A stretch of DNA of 64,000 nt from Cyrtodaria siliqua (lineage: Eukaryota; Mollusca; Bivalvia; Adapedonta; Hiatellidae): positions 1 through 64,000 of the forward strand of contig JAWPHD010011214.1 of assembly GCA_037043455.1 (NCBI GenBank), read 5' to 3'. The translations under genes were made by a program, and so were the position numbers. Position 1 is the first letter of the stretch, and each line of letters starts with the position of its first letter. Under the pieces are notes generated by a model. That model had not been told where the DNA came from. It saw only the letters and a program-made list of their open reading frames with translations, and searched no databases. This document shows, one piece after another, positions 28,906 to 41,200 of this stretch.

Positions 28906-29689
28906 CTCAGTCAGAGTTCTATGTGACTATGCCAACGTCTCAGAAAGTAGTCTGCGATCATTTGTCTCACGACCCTAACACAACATCGTGCCTGACACCA
29001 CTAATGAAGCGGGGTGTTTCTGACTGAGTGATAAACAATCGAACGAAACACCGCTTACTGTGAACATTATTGATGTATTTAGGTTAATACTTTAAATTTC
29101 ATATAAGCTGTTTAGAGCTGGCAGCTATGGGATTTGGTAAATTGCTCTATGCTGTAACCCTGTGGGTAACGTAATGGTGGTGTGCAATTTGGATGTTTTA
29201 TCGGTGGAGTGATATGCCAAAGTATAAAAGTAGGTATAAAAAGAAATATAAAAAGATCGGACAGGGAAAGAAGCATTCAAGGAGGACAGTCAACCACAAA
29301 ACACAGAAACAAACACGCAAACAGACTAACAAGAAGGCAAAAGCGATAATAAATGCGAACGACAACACAAACACAAAAGGGTTGACAAAAGTTGAACAGA
29401 AAAAGTAGCTTTCACAGAACACAGTCAACCAAAAGCACGCATGAAAATAAACAAGAAGAACAATATTAATAAGAAACAAGGCAAGTGACATCACAAACAC
29501 AAACGGGTTGACAATATGGCTACCGCCTTGGAATGGCCAGTGGCAAAAAGGCAGCTGTGGGTTTAAACCAGGTTCTTAGGGTGCACTAAACCTCAAGCTT
29601 ACCCTATTGTCATCGCAATAAAACGGGACAGTGAAAATAAAGATATCCCTGCCAGGTTATATTCTCTAACAAACAAGTCAGCATTAATA
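28906..29689. other. Intergenic DNA; one short basic ORF of doubtful value
   Basis: No recognisable gene or repeat is present. A 71-codon plus-strand frame at 29193-29408 is almost entirely Lys/Gln/Asn/Thr from an A-rich AACAAGAAG-type stretch, partly echoed at 29450-29515. It looks like low-complexity sequence rather than a gene. Confidence 0.5.
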
Positions 29690-29775
29690 GGCAATATAAG
29701 TATAACACATAGATGATCATGTATATATGAATATAAAAACCAAAAGTCTAGAAAGCCACAACGCAAGTAATGACT
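29690..29775 (-). repeat. Diverged reverse copy of the 654-906 dispersed repeat
   Basis: Read on the minus strand, TTGTGGCTTTCTAGACTTTTG and ATATACATGATCATCTATG parallel the segment at about 795-850. Only the part near the tail is recognisable and it carries many differences. Confidence 0.55.
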
Positions 29776-29790
29776 TGGCACTTCGAACTT

Positions 29791-30350
29791 TTAAAGGGAT
29801 TGATGCACTTTTTTCAAACGATGTTTATTTTAAAGGGCTCTGAAAATTTTGAAAAAAACAGAAAGAATGATCAAAATGCCATGAAAAAATAAAGGAAATT
29901 TGACTTATTGAAAATTATTGAAAATTTGTAAAGAGCATAAATGGATGCGGCCATCTTTGAACGATGACGTCTTCGCGCCTTTTTACCATATATGGCATAT
30001 TGGCAAAATACATTTTAAAGCAAAGAAAATAACTGCAAATGGCTTAACAATAAATATACAGCTGTAAAATGTATAAATTATATGTTTATTTTTCATTTGC
30101 CTTGCTTTTCTTTACGTTAAAAGACATTTTGTCAATATGCACTATATCTGGGCTGATAATTAAAGCCCTGATTATATGGTTAAAAGTCGCAATGACGTCA
30201 TCGTTCCAAAATGGCCGCCTCCATTTATGTTTCTTTGCAAATTTTCAATAGGTCATATCTCCTTTATTGATCAAGGCTTGTTGAATTTTCAACTTTTTCA
30301 AAGCCCTTTAAAATAAACATTGATTGAAAAAGGTGCATCAACCCCGTTAA
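29791..30350. mobile_element. 560-bp foldback element flanked by TTAA
   Basis: TTAAAGGGATTGATGCAC at the left is matched in reverse complement by GTGCATCAACCCCGTTAA at the right. Complementarity continues inward for some 240 bp: ATGTTTATTTTAAAGGGCT on both arms, then GCGGCCATCTTTGAACGATGACGTC against GACGTCATCGTTCCAAAATGGCCGC-like text. TTAA at 29791-29794 and 30347-30350 would be the target duplication, as for piggyBac-type elements. There is no coding capacity, so it would be a non-autonomous element. Confidence 0.65.
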
Positions 30351-30579
30351 AGACCAACCTGTGTGTACAATATATTATATTCATAACTTTCACATGACAT
30401 CATCAAAATAATTTGACCAATCAGTGATCAATAAAATAAAAACCATCCACATTCTGGTAGGGAGTAAACTCAGTGTTTATCATTGATGCTCAACTGACTT
30501 TGGCCCTTTATAAAACATAATTTGTAGCACAGACATATTAATTTTGTTATTAGGCTGCCATCACGTCATCCGTTGTCAA

Positions 30580-31444
30580 GTATGTACCATCAAAGATGTC
30601 CAGTACCAGACAGACTCACTCCTGGGTTGACACCAAACTGAGACGCTTGATGCGGAGAAAACAAAGGGCCCACTGGAGAGCAAAGAAATCGAAAAAAGAC
30701 AAAGACTGGCTGAAATACAAAAACCTCCAGAAGACTGTCCAACAAATGACTAGACAAACAGAGAAACGATACCTCCAAGAAGTAGTCAGTGAAGACTTGA
30801 AGAAGAACCCGAAGCGTTTCTGGTCTTTATCAAGAGCAAGAAGCAGGAATCAGAGGGGGTGTCTCCACTCATCAATAAAGTAGGCTTTCTTCAGAGTGAT
30901 AGTACCAAGAAAACAGACATCCTAAATGACCAGTTTCAGTCAGTTTACACACAAGAAGACACCAGCTGCATGCCAGACAAAGGTCTCAGCCCATATACAT
31001 CTATGCCGAAAATTAAGATTGTAATACACGGCGTATCCAAACTTCTGCGTGACCTCAACCCTCACAAGGCAGCTGGGCCAGACTCAATGCCAACATTGAT
31101 TTTAAAAGTAGCGGCTGAAGAAATCTCACCAGTTCTCTCAACGATTTTTCAGACATCTTTAAACACTGGCGAATTACCAAACGACTGGAGAGAAGCGCAT
31201 ATCATACCTTTATTCAAGAAAGGCGACAAACATTAAGCCGGAAATTATAGACCAGTCTCCCTTACATCAGTGACTTGCAAGGTACTTGAACATATTGTCC
31301 ACAGCAACATTATAAACCACTTTCTGAGAAACAGCATCCTCTGTGACAACCAGCATGGATTTAGATCCAAACATTCCTGTGAAACGCAGCTGATCACTAC
31401 CATCCAAGGAATCGCCAGCCAACTACGCTTTGGAAAAGATCAGG
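30580..31444 (+). pseudogene. Truncated non-LTR reverse transcriptase fragment (CR1/Jockey-like)
   Basis: Frames 30596-30883 and 30859-31236, plus a further stretch to about 31440, make one decayed ORF. The first part is a Lys/Arg-rich linker with RQTEKRYLQEVV and KNPKRFWSL. The second has the RT entry signatures HKAAGPDSMPT, LPNDWREAHIIPLFKKGDKH, then YRPVSLTSVTCKVLEHI and QHGFRSKHSCETQL. One frameshift (about 30865) and one stop (about 31234) are visible. Palm motifs are absent because the fragment is cut off at 31445 by a Polinton-type terminus. Confidence 0.8.
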
Positions 31445-31527
31445 AGTAGTATAGAAAGTAGGGGTACTAGGCCAGTTTCCCCTCGCGGGGCATGAGCATT
31501 ATAGACATACATCTGACTATTAATAAA
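31445..31527 (+). mobile_element. Polinton-type left terminus adjoining the satellite
   Basis: AGTAGTATAGAAAGTAGGGG followed by GTTTCCCCTCGCGGGGCATG closely matches the first 60 bp of the young element (AGTAGTATAGAAAGGGGGGA, GTTTTCCCTCGCGGGGAATG). After about 80 bp the sequence passes directly into the 37-bp satellite. The six bases before it are ATCAGG, the potential target duplication. Confidence 0.7.
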
Positions 31528-34500
31528 TGTAATGTTTAGTATTCAGTAGGAGGAGTCGCTGTGATGTAATGGTTAGTATTTAGTAGGAGGAGTCGCTGTG
31601 ATGTAATGGTAAGTATTCAGTAGGAGGTGTCGCTGTGATGTAATGGTTAGTATTCAGTAGGAGTTAGTATTCAGTAGGCGGAATCGCTGTGATGTAATGT
31701 TTAGTATTCAGTAGGAGGAGTCGCTGTGATGTAATGTTTAGTATTCAGTAGGAGGAGTCGCTGTGATGTAATGGTTAGTATTCAGTAGGAGGAGTCGCAG
31801 TGATGTAATGTTTAGTATTCAGTAGGAGGAGTCGCTGTGATGTAATGGTTAGTATTCAGTAGGAGATGTCGCTGTGATGTAATGGTTAGTATTCAGTAGG
31901 AGGAGTCGCTGTGATGTAATGGTTAGTATTCAGTAGGAGGAGTCGCTGTGATGCAATGGTTAGTATTCAGTAGGAGGAGTCGATGTGATGTAATGTTTAG
32001 TATTCAGTAGGAGGAGTCGCTGTGATGTAATGTTTAGTATTCAGTAGGAGGAGTCGCTGTGATGTAATGTTTAGTATTCAGTAGGAGGAGTCGCAGTGAT
32101 GTAATGTTTAGTATTCAGTAGGAGGAATCGCTGTGATGTAATGGTTAGGATTCAGTAGGAGGAGTCGCTATGATGTAATGGTTAGTATCCAGCATGAGGA
32201 ATCGCTGTGATGTAATGGTTAGTATTCAGTAGGAGGAGTCGCTGTGATGTAATGGTTAGTATTCAGTAGGAGGAGTAGTTGTGATGTAATGTTTATTATT
32301 CAGTAGGAGGAGTCGCTGTGATGTAATGTTTAGTCTTCAGTTCAAGGAGTCGCTGTGATGTAATGGTTACAATTCAGTAGGAGGAGTCGCTGTGATGTAA
32401 TGGTTACTGTTCAGTAGGAGGAGTCGCTGTGATGTAATGGTTAGTATTCAGTAGGATGAGTCCCTGTGATGTAATGGTTACTGTTCAGAAGAAGGAGTCG
32501 CTGTGATGTAATGGTTAGTATTCAGTAGGAGGAGTCGCTGTGATGAAATGGTAAGTATTCAGTAGGAGGAGTAGATGTGATGTAAAGGTAAGTGATCAGT
32601 AGGAGGAGTTGCTGTGAGGTAATGGTTAGTATTCAGTAGGAGGAGTCGCTGTGATGCAATGTTTAGTATTCAGTAGAAGGAGTCGCTGTGATGTAATGGT
32701 TAGTATTCAGTAGGAGGAATCGCTGTGATGTAATGGTTAGTATCGAGTAGGAAGAGTCGCTGTGATGTAATGGTTAGTATTCAGTAGGAGGAGTCGCCGT
32801 GATGTAATGGTTAGTATTCAGTAGGAGGAGTCGCTGTGATGCAATGTTTAGTATTCAGTAGAAGGAGTCGCTGTGATGAAATGGTTAGTATTCAGTAGGA
32901 GGAATCGCTGTGATGTAATGGTTAGTATCGAGTAGGAAGAGTCGCTGTGATGTAATGGTTAGTATTCAGTAGGAGGAGTCGCCGTGATGTAATGGTTAGT
33001 ATTCAGTAGGAGGAGTCGCTGTGATGTAATGTTTAGTATTCAGTAGGAGGAGTCGCTGTGATGTAATGTTTAGTATTCAGTAGGAGGAGTCGCTGTGATG
33101 TAATGGCTAGTATCCAGTAGGAGGAGTCGCTGTGATGTAATGGTTAGTATTCAGTAGGAGGAGTCGCTGTGATGTAATGTTTAGTATTCAGTAGGAGGAG
33201 TCGCTGTTATGGAATGGTGGAGGAGTCGCTGTGATGTAATGGTTAGTATTCGGTAGGAGGAATTGCTGTGATGTAATGTTTAGTATTCAGTAGGAGAAGT
33301 CGCTGTAATGTTATGTTTAGTCTTCAGTAGGAGGAGTCGCTGTGATGTAATGGTTAGTATTCAGTAGGAGGAGTCGCTCTTATGTAATGTTTAATATTCA
33401 GTAGGAGGAGTCGCTGTGATGTAATGTTTAGTATTCAGTAGGAGGAGTCGCTGTGATGTAATGGTTAGTATTCAGTAGGAGGAGTCGCTGTGATGTAATG
33501 GTTAGTATTCAGTAGGAGGAGTCGCTGTGATGTAATGGTTACTATTCAGTAGGAGGAGTCGCTGTGATGTAATGGTTAGTATTCAGTAGGAGGAGTCCCT
33601 GTGATGTAAAGGTTACTGTTCAGAAGGAGGAGTCGCTGTGATGTAATGGTTAGTATTCAGTTGGAGGAGTCGCTGGGATGTAATGGTTAGGATTCAGTAG
33701 GAGGAGTCGCTGTGATGTAATGGTTAGTATTCAGTGGGAGGAGTCGCTGTGATGTAATGTTTAGTATTCAGTAGTAGGAGTCGCTGTGATGTAATGGTTA
33801 CTATTCTGTAGTAGGAGTCGTTGTGATGTAATGGTTAATATTCAGTAGAAGGAGTCGCTGTGATGTAATGGTTAGTATTCAGTAAGAGAAGTCGCTGTGA
33901 TGTAATGGTTAGTATTCAGTAGGAAGAGTCGCTGTGATGTAATGGTTACTATTCAGTAGGAGGAGTCGCTGTGATTTTATGGTTAGTATTCAGTAGGAGG
34001 AGCCCCTATGATGTAATGGTTACTGTTCAGAAGAAGGAGTCGCTGTGATGTAATGGTTAGTATTGAGTAGAAGGAGTCGCTGTGATGAAATGGTTAGTAT
34101 TCAGTAGGAGGAGTCGCTGTGATGTAATGGTAAGTATTCAGTCGGAGGAGTTGCTGTGATGTAATGGTTAGTATTCAGTAGGAGGAGTCGCTGTGATGTA
34201 ATTTTTAGTATTCAGTAGGAGGAGTCGCTGTGATGTAATGGTTAGTATTCAGTAGGAGGAGTCGCTGTGATGTAATGGTTAGTATCGAGTAGGAAGAGTC
34301 GCTGTGATGTAATGGTTAGTATTCAGTAGGAGGAGTCGCTGTGATCTAATGATTAGTATTCAGTAGGAGGAGTCGCTGTGATGTAATGTTTAGTATTCAG
34401 TAGGAGGAGTCGCTGTGATGTAATGGTTAGTATTCAGTAGGAGGAGTCGCTGTGATGTAATGATTAGTATCCAGCAGGAGGAATCGCTGTGATGTAATGG

Positions 34501-36370
34501 TTAGTATTCAGTAGAAGGAGTCGCTGTGATGTAATGGTTAATATTCAGTAGGAGGAGTCGCTGTGATGTAATGGTTAGTATTCAGTAGGAGTAGTCGCTG
34601 TGATGTAATGGTTAGTATTCAGTAGGACGAGTCGCTGTGATGTAATGGTTACTATTCAATAGGAGGAGTCGCTGTGATGTAATGGTTAGTATTCAGTAAG
34701 AGGAGTCGCTGTGATGTAATGTTTAGTATTCAGTAGGAGGAGTCTCTGTGATGTAATGTTTAGTATTCAGTAGGAGGAGTCGGTGTGATGTAATGGTTAG
34801 TATTCAGTAGGAGGAGTCGCTTGGATGTAATGGTTAGTATTCAGTAGGAGGAGTCGCTGTGATGTAATGTTTATTATTCAGTAGGAGGAGTCGCTGTGAT
34901 GTAATGTTTAGTCTTCAGTTCGAGGAGTCGCTGTGATGTAATGGTTAGAATTCAGTAGGAGGAGTCGCTGTTATGTAAAGTTTAGTATTCAGTAGGAGGA
35001 TTCGCTGTGATGTAATGTTTAGTATTCAGTAGCAGGAGTCGCTTGGATGTAAAGGTTAGTATTCAGTAGGAGGAGTCGCCGTGATGTAATGGTTACTATT
35101 CAGTAGTAGAAGTCGCTGTGATGTAATGGTTAGTATTCAGTTGGTGGAGTTGCTGTGATGTAATGGTTAGTATTCAGTTGGAGGAGTCGCTGTGATGTAA
35201 TATTTAGTATTCAGTAGGAGGAGTCGCTGTGATGTAATGGCTACTATTCAGTAGGATTAGTCGCTGTGATGTAGAGTTTATTATTCAGTAGGAGGAGTCG
35301 CTGTGATGTAATGTTTAGTATTCAGTAGAAGGAGTCGCTGTGATGTAATGGTTAGTATTGAGTAGGAGGAGTCGCTGTGATGTAATGGTTAGTATTCAGT
35401 AGGAGGAGTCGCAGTGATATAATGGTTACTATTCAGTAGGAGGAGTCGCTGTGATGTAATGGTTAGTATTCAGTAGGAGGAGTCCCTGTGATGTAAAGGT
35501 TACTGTTCAGAAGGAGGAGTCGCTGTGATGTAATGGTTAGTATTCAGTAGGAGGAGTCGCTGTGATGTAATGTTTAGTATTCAGTAGGAGGAGTCGCTGG
35601 GATGTAATGGTTAGGATTCAGTAGGAGAAGTCGCTGTGATGTAATGGTTAGTATTCAGTAGGAGGAGTCGCTGTGATGTAATGTTTAGTATTCAGTAGTA
35701 GGAGTCGCTGTGATGTAATGGTTACTATTCTGTAGTAGGAGTCGTTGTGATGTAATGGTTAATATTCAGTAGGAGGAGTCGCTGTGATGTAATGGTTAGT
35801 ATTCAGTAGGAGAAGTCGCTGTGATGTAATGGTTAGTATTCACCAGGAAGAGTCGCTGTGATGTAATGGTTACTATTCAGTAGGAGGAGTCGCTGTGATT
35901 TAATGGTTAGTATTCAGTAGGAGGAGCCCCTATGATGTAATGGTTACTGTTCAGAAGAAGGAGTCGCTGTGATGTAATGGTTAGTATTGAGTAGAAAGAG
36001 TCGCTGTGATGAAATGGTTAGTATTCAGTAGGAGGAGTCGCTGTGATGTAATGGTAAGTATTCAGTAGGAGAGTTGCTGTGATGTAATGGTTAGTATTCA
36101 GTAGGAGGAGTCGCTGTGATGTAATATTTAGTATTCAGTAGGTGGAGTCGCTGTGATGTAATGGTTAGTATGCAGTAGGAGGAGTCGCTGTGATGTAATG
36201 GTTAGTATCGATTAGGAAGAGTCGCTGTGATGTAATGGTTAGTATTCAGTAGGAGGAGTCGCTGTGATCTAATGGTTAGTATTCAGTAGGAGGAGTCGCT
36301 GTGATGTAATATTTAGTATTCAGTAGGAGGAGTCGCTGTGATGTAATGTTTAGTATTCAGTAGGAGGAGT

Positions 36371-38295
36371 CGCTATGATGTAATGGTTAGTATCCAGCAT
36401 GAGGAATCGCTGTGATGTAATGGTTAGTATTCAGTAGGAGGAGTCGCTGTGATGTAATGGTTAATATTCAGTAGGAGGAGTCGCTGTGATGTAATGGTTA
36501 ATATTCAGTAGGAGGAGTCGCTGTGATGTAATGGTTAGTATTCAGTAGGACGAGTCGCTGTGATGTAATAGTTACTATTCAATAGGAGGAATCGCTGTGA
36601 TGTAATGGTTAGTATTCAGTAGGAGGAGTCGCTGTGATGTAATATTTAGTATTCAGTAGGAGGAGTCGCTGTGATGTAATGGTTAGTATTCAGTAGGAGG
36701 AGTCGCTGTGATGTAATGGTAAGTATTCAGTAGGAGGAGTTGCTGTGATGTAATGGTTAGTATTCAGTAGGAGGAGTCGCTGTGATGTAATGTTTAGTAT
36801 TCAGTAGGAGGAGTCGCTGTGATGTAATGGTTAGTATTCAGTAGGAGAAGTCGCTGTGATGTAATGGTTAGTATTCACCAGGAAGAGTCGCTGTGATGTA
36901 ATGGTTACTATTCAGTAGGAGGAGTCGCTGTGATTTAATGGTTAGTATTTAGTAGGAGGAGCCCCTATGATGTAATGGTTACTGTTCAGAAGAAGGAGTC
37001 GCTGTGATGTAATGGTTAGTATTGAGTAGAAGGAGTCGCTGTGATGAAATGGTTAGTATTCAGTAGGAGGAGTCGCTGTGATGTAATGGTAAGTATTCAG
37101 TAGGAGGAGTTGCTGTGATGTAATGGTTAGTATTCAGTAGGAGGAGTCACTGTGATGTAATGTTTAGTATTCAGTAGGAGGAGTCGCTGTGATGTAATGG
37201 TTAGTATGCAGTAGGAGGAGTCGCTGTGATGTAATGGTTAGTATCGAGTAGGAAGAGTCGCTGTGATGTAATGGTTAGTATTCAGTAGGAGGAGTTGCTG
37301 TGATGTAATGGTTAGTATTCAGTAGGAGGAGTCGCTATGATGTAATGGTTAGTATCCAGCATGAGGAATCGCTGTGATGTAATGGTTAGTATTCAGTAGG
37401 AGGAGTCGCTGTGATGTAATGGTTAATATTCAGTAGGAGGAGTCGCTGTGATGTAATGGTTAGTATTCAGTAGGAGGAGTCGCTGTGATGTAATGGTTAG
37501 TATTCAGTAGGACGAGTCGCTGTGATGTAATAGTTACTATTCAATAGGAGGAGTCGCTGTGATGTAATGGTTAGTATTCAGTAGGAGGAGTCGCTGTGAT
37601 GTAATATTTAGTATTCAGTAGGAGGAGTCTCTGTGATGTAATGTTTAGTATTCAGTAGGAGGAGTCGGTGTGATGTAATGGTTAGTAGTCAGTAGGAGGA
37701 GTCGCTGGGATGTAATGGTTAGTATTCAGTAGGAGGAGTCGCTGTGATGTACTGTTTATTATTCAGTAGGAGGAGTCGCTGTGATGTAATGTTTAGTCTT
37801 CAGTTCGAGGAGTCGCTGTGATGTAATGGTTAGAATTCAGTAGGAGGAGTCGCTGTTATGTAATGTTTAGTATTCAGTAGGAGGATTCGCTGTGATGGTA
37901 TGTTTAGTATTCAGTAGCAGGAGTCGCTGGGATGTAATGGTTAGTATTCAGTAGGAGGAGTCACCGTGATGTAATGGTTACTATTAAGTAGGAGAAGTCG
38001 CTGTGATGTAATGGTTAGTATTCAGTTGGTGGAGTTGCTGTGATGTAATGGTTAGTATTCAGTTGGAGTAGTCGCTGTGATGTAATATTTAGTATTCAGT
38101 AGGAGGAGTCGCTGTGATGTAATGGCTACTATTCAGTAGGATTAGTCGCTGTGATGTAATGTTTATTATTCAGTAGGAGGAGTCTCTGTGATGTAATGTT
38201 TAGTCTTCAGTTCGAGTAGTCACTGTGATGTAATGGTTAGTATTCAGTAGGAGGAGTCGGTGTGATGTAATGGTTAGTATTCAGTAGGAGGAGTC
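36371..38295. repeat. Higher-order duplication with a 962-bp (26-unit) shift
   Basis: The marker CGCTATGATG...TATCCAGCATGAGG occurs at 36371 and 37333, exactly 26 units apart, with similar variant order around both. The outer limits are approximate. Confidence 0.6.
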
Positions 38296-41200
38296 GCTGG
38301 GATGTAATGGTTAGTATTCAGTAGGAGGAGTCGCTGTGATGTAATGTTTATTATTCAGTAGGAGGAATCGCTGTGATGTAATGTTTAGTCTTCAGTTCGA
38401 GGAGTCGCTGTGGTGTAATGGTTAGTATTTAGTAGGATTAGTCGCTGTGATGTAATGGTTAGTATTCAGTAGGAGGAGTCGCTGTGATATAATGGTTAGT
38501 ATTCAGTAGGAGGAGTCGCAGTGATGTAATGTTTAGTATTCAGTAGGAGGAGTCGCTGTGATGTAATGGTTAGTATTCAGTAGGAGGAGTCGCTGTGATG
38601 TAATGGTTAGTGTTCAGTAGGAGGAGTCGCTGTGATGTAATGGTAAGTATTCAGTAGGAGGAGTCGCTGTGATGCAATGGTTAGTATTCAGTAGTAGGAG
38701 TCGATGTGATGTAATGTTTAGTATTCAGTAGGAGGAGTCGCTGTTATGTAATGTTTAGTATTCAGTAGGAGGAGTCGCTGTGATGTAATGTTTAGTATTC
38801 AGTAGGAGGAATCGCTGTTATGTAATGGTTAGGATTCAGTAGGAGGAGTCGCTGAGGTGTAATGGTTAGGATTCAGTAGGAGGAGTCGATGTGATGTAAT
38901 GTTTAGTATTCAGTAGTAGGAGTCGCTGTGATGTAATGGTTACTATTCTGTAGTAGGAGTCGTTGTGATGTAATGGTTAATATTCAGTAGGAGGAGTCGC
39001 TGTGATGTAATGGTTAGTATTCAATAGGAGGAGTCGCTGTGATGTTATGTTTAGTATTAAGTAGGAGGAGTCGCTGTGATGTAATGGTTACTATTCAGTA
39101 GTAGGAGTAGTTGTGATGTAATGTTTATTATTCAGTAGGAGGAGTCGCTGTGATGTAATGTTTAGTCTTCAGTTCAAGGAGTCGCTGTGATGTAATGGTT
39201 AGAATTCAGTAGGATGAGTCGCTGTGATGTAATGGTTACTGTTCAGTAGGAGGAGTCGCTGTGATGTAATGGTTAGTATTCAGTAGGAGGAGTCCCTGTG
39301 ATGTAATGGTTACTGTTCAGAAGAAGGAGTCGCTGTGATGTAATGGTTAGTATTTAGTAGGAGGAGTCGCTGTGATAAAATGGTTAGTATTCAGTAGGAG
39401 GAGTCGCTGTGATGTAATGGTAAATATTCAGTAGGAGGAGTTGCTGTGATGTAATGGTTAGTATTCAGTAGGAGGAGTCGCTGTGATGTAATGGTTAGTA
39501 TTCAGTAGGAGGAATCGCTGTGATGTAATGGTTAGTATCGAGTAGGAAGAGTCGATGCGATGTAATGGTTAGTATTCAGTAGGAGGAGTCGCTGTGATGT
39601 AATGGTTAGTATTTAGTAGGAGGAGTCGCTGTGATGTAATGTTTAGTATTCAGTAGGAGGAGTCGCTGTGATGTAATGTTTAGTATTCAGTAGGAGGAGT
39701 CGCTGTGATGTAATGGCTAGTATCCAGTAGGAGGAGTCGCTGTGATGTAATGGTTAGTATTCAGTAGGAGGAGTCTCTGTGATGTAATGTTTAGTATTCA
39801 GTAGGAGGAGTCGCTGTTATGTAATGGTTAGTATTCGGTAGGAGGAATTGCTGTGATGTAATGTTTAGTATTCAGTAGGAGGAGTCGCTGTGATGTTATG
39901 TTTAGTCTTCAGTAGGAGGAGTCGCTGTGATGTGATAGTTAGTATTCAGTAGGAGGAGTCGCTCTTATGTAATGTTTAATATTCAGTAGGAGGAGTCGCT
40001 GTGATGTAATGTTTAGTATTCAGTAGGAGGAGTCGAAGTGATGTAATGGTTAGTATTCAGTAGGAGGAGTCGCTGTGATGTAATGGTTAGTATTCAGTAG
40101 GAGGAGTCGCTGTGATGTAATGGTTACTATTCAGTAGGAGGAGTCGCTGTGATGTAATGGTTAGTATTCAGTAGGAGGAGTCCCTGTGATGTAAAGGTTA
40201 CTGTTCAGAAGGACGAGTCGCTGTGGTGTAATGGTTAGTATTCAGTAGGAGGAGTCGCTGTGATGTAATATTTAGTATTCAGTAGAAGGAGTCGCTGGGA
40301 TGTAATGGTTAGGATTCAGTAGGAGGAGTCGCTGTGATGTAATGGTTAGTATTCAGTAGGAGGAGTCGCTGTGATGTAATGTTTAGTATTCAGTAGGAGG
40401 AGCCGCTGTGATTTAATGGTTACTATTCTGTAGTAGGAGTCGTTGTGATGTAATGGTTAATATTCAGTAGGAGGAGTCGCTGTGATGTAATGGTTAGTAT
40501 TCAGTAGGAGAAGTCGCTGTGATGTAATGGTTAGTATTCAGTAGGAAGATTCGCTGTGATGTAATGGTTACTATTCAGTAGGAGGAGTCGCTGTGATTTA
40601 ATGGTTAGTATTCAGTAGGAGGAGTTGCTGTGATGTAATGGTTAGTATTCAGTAGGAGGAGTCGCTGTGATGTAATGGTTAGTATTCAGTAGGAGGAATC
40701 GCTGTGATGTAATGGTAAGTATCGAGTAGGAAGAGTCGCTGCGATGTAATGGTTAGTATTCAGTAGGAGGAGTCGCTGTGATGTAATGGTTAGTATTCAG
40801 TAGGAGGAGTCGCTGTGATGTAATGTTTAGTATTCAGTAGGAGGAGTCGCTGTGATGTAATGTTTAGTATTCAGTAGGAGGAGTCGCTGTGATGTAATGG
40901 TGGAGGAGTAGCTGTGATGTAATGGTTAGTATTCGGTAGGAGGAATTGCTGTGATGTAATGTTTAGTATTCAGTAGGAGGAGTCGCTGTGATGTTATGTT
41001 TAGTCTTCAGTAGGAGGAGTCGCTGTGATGTGATAGTTAGTATTCAGTAGGAGGAGTCGCTCTTATGTAATGTTTAATATTCAGTAGGAGGAGTCGCTGT
41101 GATGTAATGTTTAGTATTCAGTAGGAGGAGTCGAAGTGATGTAATGGTTAGTATTCAGTAGGAGGAGTCGCTGTGATGTAATGGTGAGTATTCAGTAGGA

